Assembly: GCA_029216955.1 (NCBI GenBank) | Contig: JANAVB010016199.1 | Location: 16,425,874 to 16,489,873 of the forward strand | Origin: Iris pallida | Lineage: Eukaryota > Streptophyta > Magnoliopsida > Asparagales > Iridaceae | Direction: 5' to 3' | Length of the DNA: 64,000 nt | Part shown: one piece after another, positions 48,161 through 61,512 of the stretch | How the letters are laid out: the number at the start of each line of letters is the position of its first letter | Numbering within the stretch: the first letter of the stretch is position 1 | Program-made: the position numbers and the translations under genes | The notes under the pieces: model-generated | The model's database searches: none | What the model saw: only the letters and a program-made list of their open reading frames with translations | Told to the model about the DNA's origin: nothing

Positions 48161-48965
48161 AATAACCTAGCTTAATGTCACACAAATTTAGAGTTTAGAT
48201 TTGGACATGTAAACATCATAAATATATGATAACAATAATTTAATTCCATAAATTAAATACACTTATATTTATATTTAAAGTTCGTTAACAATCACACAGA
48301 CTATTCCACAAAAACTAGCAAAACATATGCTACCGTGATTTCTAATTATTCACCAATCTAACATGCAACCTAGGATGAGTACTTATATGGAACAACATAG
48401 AAAACATGAATTCTAAAAGGTTGGGTTCACATTATTTATTGGAAAGAACATGCCATTGGGGTTGAAGAAGAAGAAAGTTTGAATCTTTACCGAAAACTTT
48501 GGAGAATTAGATGATGATGCTTCTTCTTGTCCAAGAAGCAATCCTCCTTACTTGTGCTTGGATTGCTACTCCTTGCATGATGGGTAGAAGATAATAACAA
48601 TGGTGGTTTGATGGGTTTGATGGAAAAGGCAGTGGTTTTTTTTGGTGTAAATGAGGGTTTTTGGATGATGAAGATGATTGGAGAGATGTATGGAATAGAT
48701 AGAAGGGGAGGGGCTAATATGAGCTGCTGAAAAGGGAAAGAAAATGAGGTGGTCAGCTGCTATAAAAAGGAGAAGAGGTAGTTTTAGGGTTATGGTTTGG
48801 ATGAGTTGGTATATTTATAAGAGTTTATATGTGTATAAGTGCCTAGAAATCGAAGTTTTAGGGCTTAATTGGGGTCAATACAAGTATGGGGGCTGCTTGT
48901 AGGGAGCGGCCAAGGTAGGGGCTGCTCTATGGTGGTCGGCTTTGGGTAGTTCTAGGGTTGGGTTA
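48161..48965 (-). repeat. Element E: LTR remnant, part after CACTA-2
   Basis: On the minus strand a TATAAATA box (48812-48819) precedes a leader-like text rich in CC/AA with AACCCTAAAACTACC. The lower end rejoins the E sequence at the CACTA-2 target duplication. No genes. Confidence 0.45.
48812..48819 (-). promoter_or_regulatory. TATA box in LTR remnant E
   Basis: TATAAATA on the minus strand, 25-35 bases upstream of a plausible start in ACTCATCCAAACC. Inferred from context only. Confidence 0.35.
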
Positions 48966-49698
48966 CACTACCAGAATAAGTCATATTAACGATGCCGATA
49001 CACGTCGCTAATATGTAAAAAAACATCGCTAAAAAATTTAGTGACAATTTTTTCGACGAATTTGTGATGTCGAGTAATCAATGGTCCCTGACACCAAAAA
49101 TGTCGCTATTCATCGCTGTAGTGACATCACTCAGCGACGAAATAATGTCGATAATTTAACGACTCGTACCGACGTGCCATTGCTAATCAGTAACAACAAA
49201 GTTCGTTGCTAAACATCGTCGATTTAGCAACAAATAAAACGATGTTTTGCTATGTCAATGCTGATGTGGCAAGCATTTCCATGTCAGGTACATAGCGACG
49301 TTGTGCGACAGAAGTAGCGACGTTTCTTTACAATAATGCTGATGTGGCAAGACTTTGCTATGTCAGCAAGGTAGCGACGTATACCGACGTTTAGCGACGG
49401 TGCCGATAGCAACGTTCGGATACATGTGTTGCAACATAATAGGATACTCACTCTATACACTCTAGATACTTTCATATAAATCCCAAACTTACCTTGACAA
49501 TTACCTAATTCCTAAAATATCTTATATACTTTTGATACTCACTCTATTTACTCTAGGTACTACGATACTCCTTAGTATCTTGTTATCAAAATATAAATAT
49601 AGATACATATATATACTTAGATGGATACATAATATTAAAATATATCTAGCATACAACCTTCCTTATATAGCCTAAATTTAGGACTCGTTATGCACATA
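48966..49698. mobile_element. CACTA-3: one end of a CACTA transposon
   Basis: CACTACCAGAATAAGTC at 48966 matches the CACTA-2 terminus. GCGACG-type subterminal repeats run to about 49430, followed by TACTCTAGGTACTACGATAC and CTCCTTAGTAT, text also found inside CACTA-2 (46781-46830). It is cut at about 49698 by the LTR of element F; the other end is not in the window. Bases 49089-49698 recur at 57729-58351. Confidence 0.8.
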
Positions 49699-50193
49699 TT
49701 GGCACGCCCCAATCCTAAAAGTCACGGGACTAGTACGTGACACAACCAACTGGTCGATACTCAAGGGTGACTCCAATCTATAGAACCCTCAAGTAACGCA
49801 TCTAAGCTGTCTAATATAGGGTCTAAAATGGCAAGTTAACTATATCTCAATCCACAAATAATAATCTCAAGTTGAACCAATGCATTAATGCTGATCAAAC
49901 AATAATACAATGATGCCACTTGAATATAAATACATGGTTTTTTTCTTCATACGAGCAGGGCTCGGGTTTGGCTATGTTAGGAAGATGAATAGTCACATAT
50001 TTTTACTTCTTTATATATAAACCTATTATATATGTATACCTAGATATGCATATTTTACATATACATATAGTATGATATATTTACAAACATATTAGATAAA
50101 TACAAGTAATATATACAAAATTTTCTAAAAATATAATCACATGGTTGTACCTCATATTTATCAATTCTATTTATAAATAAAACTCTATTGTTA

Positions 50194-50195
<2 letters not shown>

Positions 50196-50271
<76 letters not shown>
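50196..50271. repeat. (TA)n microsatellite
   Basis: 38 TA units in the left LTR of F. Confidence 0.95.
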
Positions 50272-50274
<3 letters not shown>

Positions 50275-50426
50275 CCTTATATTTATATTATGTATACACT
50301 AAAACAATATTTTTTAAATTTATTTTTATATACACACAAGTATATATAGCCCCAAAATCCAAAAATCTAATAAGGACATATTAAAAAAATTTGTTATCAT
50401 TTCCAAAATAAAATATAAAATTAATA

Positions 50427-50547
<121 letters not shown>

Positions 50548-50701
50548 CCAAAACCCTCCAATTTTATTCACTTGAAGGCGCAAAATGCCGAAGCCTTTAC
50601 AAGTAAGTGCAAAACTAAAGACAAAATAAAAACAGAAAGTACAGAAAGAAGGCGCGGGGGCGGATCTCGTCCCCGCCGAGTGGTCAGGCTAGTAAGGCTC
50701 G

Positions 50702-53700
50702 TTAGAAGTCCTCAAGGTCGTACTTGCAGTGTCTGCTGACTTTGTGGATTTGGCGAAACACCTCCCAGATGAGTTGGTTGGACGAATACTGGTTGCCCTT
50801 ATATCTGAATTTGTTACGGTTCTTCCAGATGACCCACGTGATGGCGGCTGCTACGATCTGGTGGCCATGAGAGGCGTTAGCCTAGGAGGCCAGGAGATCG
50901 TTGAACCTCCTACCGTTCCGATCTTGTTTGCAACGATGAGATAAAGCTGTCCAAACTCTGTCAGCTAACTCTCCGACAAAGAAAATATGATTCACCGATT
51001 CAGATGATCTGGACGTACAATAATGACACGCGGAAGCTAAACTGAAATCGATTGTATTTAGAATATCGTCTATGGGTAGTTTCCGGCAAAACGCTCTCCA
51101 CATTAGGAAGGAGCATTTTTTGGGATGTAGGACTGCCAGTACGGGGCAATAAAGGGTGAGATCGTTCCGGTACCGCGAGCAACACTTCTGGCTAATGCTA
51201 CCGAGAAGTGTCTGTTGGCCGTAATGGTCCACGTGAGCTCATTACTCTCTGTACTGATCTTTAGCCCAGCGTCAAGGATCTTAGCAGTAACCTCTTCACC
51301 TAACCATTCGTGGGCCCTATCTCAATTCCAATTGCCCAAGTGATCCCACAGCTCTCTGATCGTACTACTAGAGGGGGCAGTCGGAAGTTGTGGGAGGAGA
51401 TCATCTCCGATCCACCGCTCAAAGAAAAGAGATAATTTCCCTGAACCCAGCTGGAGGCGAATAAAGGGCTCAGCGAAACTCCGCCTATGCAGGATTTACC
51501 GCCAGGCTATAGAGGATCTGTAGTTGAAATCTGCTATGGATGGGTGGATGCGTTTGAAATATCTGGCCTTCATAAACCGTGCCCAAAGGTTTTGACTCAC
51601 TCGGAGCTTCCACCAAAGTTTCATCGAGTGGGCGTCAACGACGTTCGACAGCCTACAAAAATCGAGGCCGCCCTCGTCGGTGGGTTTGGCCATTGTGTCC
51701 CAACTAGCCCAGTGGTGCTTGTCCTTTCCGTTATAGTGGCCCTAGAAGAAGTCGACGAAGAGGTTTTCGATAGAAATGAGAACTTTCTTAGGGGGGAGCA
51801 AGCGGCTAATGTGTATATGGGGATAGAGGAGAGCACGTGATGGATCAGAATCATCTTTCCACCCGACGATAACGTCACGTTATGCCACCCTCGAGTTTTT
51901 TTTTCCTGATTTGCCCACCAGACCTTCAAAGATGCCCGCGTTGGATCTGCCATTAACCAACGGGCACCCTAAGTAGTAGAAAGGTGGGTATACAACAGAG
52001 AAGGAAGTAATACTGGTGAGGGTCGAGGCGTGGACTCTGTTAGTCTTATGGTGGACGTAGATGGCACTCTTGCTGGGGTTGACCCACTGACCATAGCATC
52101 TGGCATATCTCTACAGCGTATTATTGTACCACCTCCACAGAACCGATGTCCCCGAAGGAGAAGATGAGGATATCATCTGCATAAGCTAGGTGGGTGATGA
52201 TCGGACAACCACTAGCAGAGTTGAAATAATTGAAGTTTGGGCTTTCCACCATTTTATTCATATTTCTGCTCAGAGCTTCGGCCACAATGATAAAGATGGT
52301 GGAGGATAAAGGATCTCCTTGTTTGACCCTGCAAGTAGATTTGAAAAAGCCTTCTGCTAGACTGTTAATAATCGTAGAGAACCACGAATTGCTGATCGAC
52401 CTCCACACGATGTTGATCCAGATTTTCGAGAACCCGAAGGATCTGAGAACCTAAATCATAAACTGCCAGTCCAGCATGTCGTATGCCTTTTCCATAACCA
52501 CTTAGATAGCATTTTTTCTGCCCCTGTCAGGTAATTTCATACAAATGATCATTTTCTGGGTCGTCAGAATGTTGTCTAGGATATTCCTCCCGCGAACAAA
52601 ACTACTCTGCTCTTCGAAAATAATTTTGGGGAGAATCTCGGTCATGCGGTTGGCAATAATCTTGGAGATGATTTTGTTAGTGAAGGTGCACAGGCTAATA
52701 GGACAAAATTCTTTAAAGGACTCCGAATTTTCTTGTTTGGGGATGAGAATTAGGTTAGCGCAAGAAATTGATCTGGGATACCTGACTCCTTGAAAAAAGG
52801 CGACAGTCATCTCGTGGATATCCGACTTGATAATGTCCCAGCACGATCTGAAGAATACGCTGGTGAAGCCGTCAGGACCCAGAGCTCTATGTTCGTCAAG
52901 GGCCCAAACAACTTCTTTGACCTTATGTTCAGAAGGGGGAGCTCCATCTGGTGTTGTGTCTGTCATTAATCAGGCTGGGGATCTTCGCGAGAAAGTCAAC
53001 GTCCTTAGTAATGGCTTCTTTAGTGAACAACCGCGAGTAGACCCCATTAGTCTTTGATAATGTGACCATTCTCGTCAGCTATCTGGTGGAGGTTGAGTTG
53101 CTGTCTGCGGCCTTTGATGCATGAGTGGAAGTAGCTAGTGTTTTTGTCCCCCTCACTGTCCTATTTCAGTCTAGCTTTCTGTTTCCAAAAATCAGTCTCA
53201 ATTTTCAGTCGAAATTTTAGCAGCACTCTGGTTAGGTTTAGGGTGGTCCGGGCGGCTGGTGATTTGTCAACTGCGAAGAGGGCTTCAGCGCGGGTGTCGG
53301 GTGACATCATCCTCTGCAGTGCAAACTACCTAAAAGATGTCCTCGAACGCTTCCTTACTCTAACCTGTGAGTGATTTCCTGGTCGCTTTGAGTTTGTTCG
53401 CAACCCGAACCAGAGGGTCAAGGGAGTCAGCGTCACTCCAAGCTGCTGCGATAATGTTCCTGAACTGGGGGTTATGGCTCCAGAAGTCGAAGAAGCGAAA
53501 GCTTTTCTTAACATGGTTTGATTTGTTGCTAATTTCGATGAGAAAAGGCGAGTGATCTGACTCGATCGTGTTGAGGTACAAAAGATTGGAGATGATATCT
53601 AAGTCCGTCCAATTCGAGTTGACGAGGGCACGATTTAAGCGCGAGTACTGTCTTCGGTCGCCTTCTTGTATGTTGTACCAGGTGAATGTGCTTCCGATGA

Positions 53701-54217
53701 ACTGGAGGGAGGACAGATGGGCGTTAAAGATGAAGCTGGTGAAATCATGGATGGCCGTCGGGGGAGGGGGTCTCCCTTCCGACTTTTCTTCTCTGCAAGT
53801 GATAGCGTTAAAATCACCAACGCATAGCCAAGGGAGATCGTTGTGGTTAAGATAGGTGTAAAGCAGGTCGTCCCATACCTGTATGCGTTCAAGGATGCCA
53901 CAACTGCCATGGACGACAGACAAGAGGGAGCAGATTTTGAGCATGGGATGTTCCACCCAGCACGAGAGGGCTTATCGCGAGTCATGAATGACACCGAGAT
54001 TCACGTCATTAGTGGAAATAATCTAAATGTCATGACAGCCAGCTATAGCCGAAGAGAAACCTAACTGCATCTGGATGGATCTGATTTTGTTAGCAGGAAT
54101 TTTGGGTTCAATAATCACAAGGATGTCGATTCTATAAATTTTCTTGAGACTGTTTAATATTCTCAAGGTGGGTTTGTTGGCAAGGCCCCTAGCATTCTAA
54201 GATAGGATGTTAAGCAT
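50702..54217 (-). pseudogene. LINE-3 ORF2: AP endonuclease, reverse transcriptase, zf-RVT
   Basis: ATG at 54217, just past the end of ORF1; stop TAA at 50702-50704; about 1170 codons, a normal length for plant L1 ORF2. The start MLNILS*NARGLANKPT has TAG where Trp is expected. Endonuclease motifs: WLCVGDFNAI, FTWYN, SDHSP (about 53840-53530). RT: GPDGFTS, LIPKQENSESFKEFCPISLC, VRGRNILDN (52890-52560), VKQGDPLS, and an intact active-site YADD (52172-52183). Near 51930-51840 RGWHNVTLSSGGK...PIYTL marks the thumb side. The C-terminal zinc-binding RT domain (KKCSFLMWRAFCRKLPID...HYC...NHIFF) is at 51130-50950. In life the protein nicks the target and copies the LINE RNA there. Stops are scattered in the endonuclease part, and frame changes occur around 51950-51500. 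Confidence 0.9.
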
Positions 54218-54219
54218 TT

Positions 54220-56790
54220 AGGATGCTGGATGGAAGGGGGTTTGTTGAGCTTCACAGCTGACCAGGTGGTCCTGACTGCAACCTCATTAGCACTTCCTTT
54301 GTTGGATTTTTTTTGGTGGGAGCTGCCTTTCCGACCACCTTTATGACATAGTCTCCCTCCTCACTCGGGTGCAAATAGACCTCTCCGGCTATTTCGGCCA
54401 CTGCTTCGAAGAAGCTATTCGTGGTGTTGATTCCAGCATCTAGGGCTTGTTACATCCTGGCTACTGGTGCCCGGCTAATGTTGGCCAGGGCCTCCGTACG
54501 TATGTTGGCCATATTCTGGGGTGAAGTGGGGGAAAATGTGTCTGAGGGTTGAGGATCCTCCTTGCCCGTCTAAGCCTTAGGGTTCTTCGCTGTAATGATA
54601 GCTGCAGGGTTGTAGTTAGGGGGTCCTCCGGAGGAGCCTATCGAACAGTAACTTCTGTAGTGGGCGTCTCCGTCAGGGTGTCTTGCGGGTCTGAGGAGAG
54701 GATGTCAAAATTGTTGGAAAGGTTGATAGTTGAAGGTTTGTAGGGCACCATGGCTCTATCCGTCGAGTTGGGTGATTGAGATCTGGAGTGACCAGTGCTA
54801 GTTTCAAATCGAATGTGGGAGTTAGGTAGAGGAAGGATCGGGTATTGGTGGGTATGTTTAGCCAGGAGAGCGGTGGAGGTTTTGCGTGTCACTTTCTTCT
54901 TCAGTTCTGGATGCGCTCTGAAATAGTATTTAGTGGCGTGTCCTCTCATGTGGCAGTGCCTGCAGAAGATGACGTTATTATTGTAAATAATTTGCTGAGT
55001 ATGCGTATTGTTCCCAAGCACTATCTGGATATGGCTGGTCAGATCCTTTGACAAATCAAGTTCCATGCATATTTTGGCATAATTTCCCTTGGAGAGGTTC
55101 AGAGTTTCTTCGGCCATAGCCATGAATGCCCCGAATGAGTTTGCGTTACGCTTCAGCGCTGCGGGGAAAAAATATATGAGCGGTAGATTAGGAAGGGTGA
55201 CCCATGCGGAGACGATCGCCGAGTCTTCTTTAGTGTTGAAGTCCGGGGTCCATTTTACGATTTTTATGCTGTGGGCGTCAATCCTATCTGTGCCTCTCAT
55301 CCAGACCTTCTTGTGATCATTTTCGGAGGAGAGATATAAGAAGATATGTTTGGGGTACATAGACGCGACCTTGTAGCCGGATGTGAGGCCCCAGCCGGTG
55401 ATCACTTCCTAGACCCTGGCGAGCTTCGGGCACCCGTTGGTGAATTTGAGGACAAAAGTCTAAGCGAAGGTAACAGCCAAAGTAAAAATATCATCAGTGG
55501 AGAATGGGACCAAGATGTCATGACTCTCTGACGGGAAGGGGGGATATTTGATGTCCGGGAGCTCTATCTCCGCTAACGGAGTAAAGAGTTTCGCTGCCCG
55601 ATCTGGCCTGAGCATCTCGGCAAATGACAGTACGGGAGGATGATCGGGAGGGGGAGTGGAGGAAATGGGGATGGTCGGAAGGGCTTCCCTAGTCGGTGAT
55701 GCAACCAAAAGGGATATAGCTGACAAGTTATGTGCCAACGCGGTGTGGCCGACGGTAGGCACGGTGGGGGGGGTGGGGGTAGGGCGGATCCAGCAGATGG
55801 CACGAGATGGGAGAGAGGTCACGGGGGCGAATGGATCCAGCGTCGGCTGTTGGGGAGTCGGCTCAACACATGAGCGGGGGGCGTACGTGGAGCCGTCTCT
55901 GTGAGGCGCTAAGCTAGAGTGCACCGGGGGGTAGCTAGGATGCGCAACATGCACGGGGCTAGAGTGCATCGAGAGATCTAGGGCCTACTGTATCTTGGGT
56001 GGGGCAGCCCTAAAAGAGGAAGGGTGGACCAGTGCCAGCTGCTGGTGAAGTTGTGCAACCCCCAACGGGGGTGGGCAGATTGGGTGAGCGCCAACAACTG
56101 GGTAGGTTGTCCTACCCCCAAAGGGGGTGCACCATGTAGGCCAACGCCAACTGCTGGCAGGGGGAGGATGCACGCAGCCCGAAGCGATTGCTGTAGAAAG
56201 TGGCATGGTCACGCCATCCAGGCTGTCCGAAGAGTGGACGGGCGTACTGCTCGAGAGCTGCAGCTTGGCAGGCGTACTGCTCGAGAGCTGTAGCTTGGCA
56301 GGCGCACTGCTCGAGGAAAGATAAGCAAACTCGTCCTCGAAGATCGAGTCCGTCCTCAGCTGTCCAGCGATCAGGGGAAGGGAAGCCTCCAAAGACGTCG
56401 ATCAAGGGCCGGGCGGAGAACCGGACGAAGACGAGTAAAGGAAAGACGGAGGGGAGACCGGGGCCTCGAGGCCTGCTGAGACGGCTTGAGCCGTCGAGCC
56501 AACCTCGGCCCGCAGGGAAGAGGCCGGGGAAGAGCGAGCAAAGGAGGGAGCCTCGAGGTAGGACCGAGGTGACGACGGGCGAAGGAAGGGGTTGGAGGGC
56601 CAGGCGGCTGCCGGAAGTAGCGGGTGGTGAAGAGCGACAAGGGAAAGCTGCTCGGGAGTCCAGACCAACGAAGAGGACGACGGCCCAGGCCCGCGGAGAC
56701 GGGCCGAGGCGGAGGAGGAGGATCGGAACGATGCATCTGAGAGGAGAAGAAAGTCCTCCCTCAACGAAGGAGAAGAACCATCCCGGAACG
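54220..56790 (-). pseudogene. LINE-3 ORF1: Gag-like RNA-binding protein
   Basis: A single reading frame runs from the GC-rich 5' region (RDGSSPSLREDF near 56790) with in-frame stops near 56404, 55985, 55460 and 55418. The first 400 codons are Ser/Pro-rich. The core at 55400-54970 resembles the DUF4283 region of plant LINE and retrotransposon proteins (VWMRGTDRIDAH, WTPDFNTKEDSAIVSAWVTL). It is followed by a zinc knuckle CRHCHMRGHATKYYF (54964-54920), in which the final Cys is replaced by Tyr, and a Ser/Thr-rich tail. The frame is open to 54638; after a stop and a frame change, sequence typical of the ORF1 end (KGSANEVAVRTTWSAVKLN) reaches the ORF2 start. Such proteins bind the LINE RNA. No initiator ATG could be fixed, and several stops are TAG where TGG is plausible. 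Confidence 0.8.
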
Positions 56791-56833
56791 GATCGACGAT
56801 GGCCTAGGAGAGCGGGTCTCCATCCATCCCGCA

Positions 56834-56836
<3 letters not shown>

Positions 56837-56927
<91 letters not shown>
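56837..56927. repeat. (TA)n tract abutting LINE-3 5' end
   Basis: Pure TA run followed by TGACCATTTATAA, which matches the flank (TGACTATATAATA) of the TA tract in both LTRs of element D. Confidence 0.95.
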
Positions 56928-56929
<2 letters not shown>

Positions 56930-57385
56930 CCATTTATAAAAACTACTCTCTGGACCAAAAATAAATACCAATATCTATATACACAATATATATCTACATG
57001 GACGTCTTTGGACGCACTGCATGACCACATAAGTTTGGGTTTGTTTCGGGTCAATTTTGGCTAGTTTGGTACAACCGGGTCTCATAAACATCAAAGAGTC
57101 TTTATAATAATAATTTAAATTATTTATTGGGGTTAAGTCATAACTTTGACTTATTTTTTCTAGATAGAACAAAGCTATGGATAGGCCTTACTATCATGGC
57201 TAATAAACTAGTCAAAGCACACAACTATACTATTCATGCCATAATTTCTAATCGGTATGCATCACAAAACTTAACTATAACTACGGCCTTATATATTAAT
57301 AAATATTTATTTTAAAATATATAAAAATCCAAAAATTACTATTTAAGTCAAATTAAAAATATTTTAAATTTTTTGGGGGTTTACA

Positions 57386-57728
57386 TTCTACCCTCCTTAA
57401 AAGAATTTCGTCCTCAAAATTAAAAAATAATAATGAAATGTGGAGCTCCAAGCTAACTAGTAAGTCTGGCAGTCAATATTACTTTTTTAATATTCTACTC
57501 TACTCTATGACTTGCAACTGATTAGTTAGTATTATATGCCAACCCATATTGCTATCTTTATCTATGAAACTATTGCCTACTTCTTCCCCGCGTAGTGACA
57601 TTCATACTCATCTTTTTTTTCCCAACAAAATCTCATAAAATTTGTCAATATTCCTAACAACCACCAAAAAAAAATCAAGTTATCTATTTGGACGTCTACT
57701 CTCCTTCGCTCACATTATCCTCTTTCGC
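57386..57728 (-). other. Short interior of element F, with polypurine tract
   Basis: Bases 57386-57420 are, reversed, TTTTGAGGACGAAATTC and TTTTAAGGAGGGTAGAA: a gypsy polypurine context next to the LTR. The rest is AT-rich without frames. Confidence 0.55.
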
Positions 57729-58220
57729 TATTCGTCGCTGTAGCGATGTCACTCAGCGACGAAGTGACGTTGATAATTTAGCGACGCGTACCGATGTGTC
57801 GTTGCTAATCAGCGACAACAAAGTTCGTTGCTAAACGTCGACGATTTAGTGACAAATAAAATGACATTTTGCTACGCCAATGCTGATGTGGCAAGCATTT
57901 CCATGTCCGGTACATAACGATGTTGTGCGACAGAAATAGCGTCATTTCTTTACGATAATGTTGATGTGGCAAGACTTTGCCATGTCAGCAAGGTAGCGAC
58001 GTATATCGACGTTTAGCGACGGTGCCAATATAACTTAGCAACGTTCGGATACACGTGTAGCAACATAATAGGATTATACTCACTCAATACACTCTAGATA
58101 CTTTCGTATAAACCCTAAACTTACCTTGACAATTACCCATTTCCTAAAATATCTTATATACTTCTGATACTCACTCTATACACTCTTGGTACTACGATAC
58201 TCCTTAGTATCTTGGTATCG

Positions 58221-58253
<33 letters not shown>

Positions 58254-58351
58254 TACTTAGATGGATATATATGTTTCGTATCTTATATATCAAAATATAA
58301 CTAGGATACAACCTTCCTTATATAGCCTAAATTTAGGACTCATCATACACA
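57729..58351. repeat. Second copy of the CACTA-3 end
   Basis: Colinear with 49089-49698 (for example CAATGCTGATGTGGCAAGCA at 57879 and 49257), but lacking the first 123 bp with the terminal inverted repeat. It runs directly into a second copy of the F LTR start. Confidence 0.8.
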
Positions 58352-60239
58352 TATTGGCACGCTCCAGTCCCAAAAGTCACGGGACTAGCACGTGTCACGA
58401 CCAGTTGGTACATACTCAAGGGTGAGTCCAATCTATGGAACCCTCAAGTAATGCACATAAGCTACCTAATATAGAGTCTAAAATAGCAAGTTAACTATAT
58501 CTCAATCCACAAATAATAATCTCAAGTGGGAACCAATGCATTAATGCTGATCAAACAATAATACACTAACCACTTGAATATAAATACAATGATTGACAAT
58601 TTGTAATAAAGTTGGCCAGGCATTAATAAATCATCAGAACAAGCTCATAACAAAAATAAAGCTTGTAAAACTAGGCTATAGAGCTAAAGATTTCATCATA
58701 AAATATAAAAGATGAAAGAATGATAAAGTACCACTAGCGATACCTGAATCCCGGAGATGCAATCGTCCACCATTCAACCCTTTTTATTCTAGCAGTCTTA
58801 GTAATTACCCGGAGAGATCACAAGGTCCTCAGAAGACTAGCCAGATACATAGTAACATGCCTACTATGACAGTAAATAACATATTTATAGGAAATGACAG
58901 GAATATGGTACTCTTCTTCTGAACAATCTACATGACAACGCAACATCAAAGACAATATTCAACACTTGGGCTAACAAATACAGGTGCCATCACAACCGTA
59001 GCTCATCCAAAACTAACGGCCAATATAATAATCATAATCGCATCTCCTCCGATAACAATGACCAACAGAATATCACAATCGTAGCAAGAAACTAATGGCC
59101 AACATAATCATCAACACAACCGAAGCTCATCCGAACTATCGGCCAACAAAATACTATCTTATAGCCCACGTGCCTAATGACTGTCCTTCTATCTCAATAA
59201 ACTATACGGGTGTCCAGTCAGGTCAAGTCAAGTTAAGTCATGTCAATCAGTCAATCTAGGTCATGTCAATCAATTCAGGCCAGGTCAGATCAATGGAACA
59301 AAGTCAAATTATTGGTAATACTGACATAATACTCACAAGAAATAAATAATAACACATGAAGAACATGTAAGAAACATGCATGTAAAACAAGAGAATAACA
59401 ATGAAATGAACCTAAGCAACAGGTAATCAAGTATGACTGTAAGGAAACAACAATATAGAAAATGTATAAAACTACTGTACAGTGGGCAAGGTATACTTGC
59501 TTGGTGGTAGTGCGTAGAATCGACCACATCCAATAAACGACTCGTCAAATCAATAAGCCACGAAAGCTGAACTTTTGTAAACGTCTCCAGATGCTGAAAC
59601 AGACATCACCAATATTTTTGAAATAAAAAAATATCAAAAATTGACTATCCATAAGTCCAATTTTGGACACAGGGGTAAAACAGTAATTTTTAGTCAAAAC
59701 GGTATCCACCGTTGGACCCGCTTTGCATCAAAAAGTATGCCAGAGTCTATGGTCTCTAAAGTCAACAAATTATATTCCTATAAGTCCAATTTTTTATATA
59801 AACTCAATGGTATGTCCAATTTTAGATTTCGATGAGTCGTGCAAAAAATTGCCTGTTGAGTCGGATCGTAGGCCTGCCAAAACGGGAATCCGATCAATTG
59901 TCTCAGAATCGGACCAAACATGGCTCATAGGACCAAAAAAATAATACGAGTCCAATAGTGCAAGTTCCTTCACGATGTGATGAACGTGCACAATAATTAG
60001 AAATTTTGCAAAGTAGCTGATACGGTGTTCTTCGACCAATATGCCTCGAATTCGTCGTGTACGCAACCAATTCAAGTTCTGTCAAAATTCGCATGTCCGC
60101 AACATCCGTACACCCCTTTCGATGCCCTCGAGTTGCGATGAAGTTACCAAGTTTGTTGGGATGGACCCCATATCAGTGGTTTTTGGTATCTTTGAAGGCT
60201 TTAAAACTGACTTTTTTTTCATGATTTCAAAATAGAATA
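58352..60239 (-). repeat. Element F: right LTR copy
   Basis: Begins TGGCACGCTCCAGTCC, as at 49699, and matches it to about 58590 (left 49936). Beyond that it is related to the element D LTR (CGTCTCCAGATGCTGAAACA at 59581 against 20908; GTTGGACCCGCTTTGC at 59712 against 21039). No genes; the end is not clear. Confidence 0.5.
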
Positions 60240-61291
60240 CCATGACTAATAAATCAAAAGATTTAAAACTATTTGATAGAGATTACTACTGGTTATGTTG
60301 TCTATCCATTGGAAAAACTGATGGAACTGGGGATTCCCGTGACCATGAATTGGTGTGCGTATTAATCGTTAGAAAGTTAACGGATTTGAAACATATTCTA
60401 ACCCTTCATAGTCGGAAACTAGGGTTCACGAATTATACCTACGATGAGAAGAAGAAGACAGTTTCCAGCAACCTCGAGCAGTCAACGACCCCGAGATCTT
60501 CTGTACGTATTCCTTCCTCGGGTTGGACGTCGTATGGGCAACGATCTCCCAACCTTTTTTTCCTTTGGCTGTCCTCCCTTTCTCTTCTCCCATGATGAAC
60601 GAATTAGAAAAAAGATGCTCTTCTTAGGATACATATGACATCCATCGAATAGAGGGTATATATTGGCTACGACAGGGATCGTGAGAAGAAATTAGTTCTA
60701 GGTCTCCTAACAGGTTTAGGTATCCCATGTTCAGCCCGAACACACAACCCAGGTCTATTAACAATAGCTCGGTCCACTAAAGAACTATTGTTGTACTACC
60801 TTCCTAATCTTAAATTACGTTTATGGACTTCTTCTTATTATATGCTTGTTTATCTCTCCATGTTAAGATTTTGAATGTCCGTCAATCAAAATTAGTTACT
60901 GACAACTACATTGATCGAGATCTTTTATCCTTAAATAATACCACTTAACTTTATTTGTCATGTCGGATATAATCCACCTGCAGGGTTTATATGACAATCC
61001 TTATGAGTTCCTTAAGGGGACATCATCAACCCGATACATCGAGACATGATTCCCTTTATAATCAACAACCCATCATACACATAATGCCATTACCCAATTC
61101 ATAGAGGTTATTGACTCATTATGAATCTCACTCTTTTATGAATCAAAGTAATACACACTACAAATATATGTTTATTATTATATTCGGATTAAGAGCACAA
61201 GCATCGATAATATCATAGGTATTTGTTCTCTTATGTAGTCAGTACAAAAAGAACAACCTTAAGTGGTCTTGTACAATACACACAAAGTGTA
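60240..61291 (-). repeat. Probable minus-strand copia LTR debris
   Basis: No gene. On the minus strand text such as TGGACCGAGCTATTGTTAAT, ACCTAAACCTGTTAGGAGAC and a CATAATGAGTCAATAACC region resembles copia LTRs and their leaders. No terminal dinucleotides or duplication could be fixed. Based on style rather than a matched copy. Confidence 0.3.
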
Positions 61292-61512
61292 CACTATAAG
61301 AAAAATGACGATTCTTGACGGTTTATAAGTTGACGGTCGTCGAAAATCGTCAATAATAGGGTTTATCTTGACGGTTTTAGGCTTATGCCAAGAGATGGCC
61401 TTTTTTTGTTACTTTAGCTAATTTATAGCATGTATGTTGACGGTTTCGAGTGATCCGTCAAGAAAGAGCATCTTTTATATTGACGTTTTGATATTAACAG
61501 TTAACTATTGTT
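61292..61512. mobile_element. CACTA-4: terminal fragment of a CACTA transposon
   Basis: CACTATAAGAAAAATGACG is a CACTA-type terminus. Subterminal copies of TTGACGGTTT / CCGTCAA follow, a different motif from CACTA-1 to -3, so this is a separate family. It is cut at 61512 by the start of LTR H; GTA (61289-61291) would be its target duplication. Confidence 0.7.

Noticed and set aside
60242..60595. 117-codon frame starting MTNKSKDLKLF
   Set aside because: Composition changes half way and overlaps LTR-like leader text; no homologous domain recognised.
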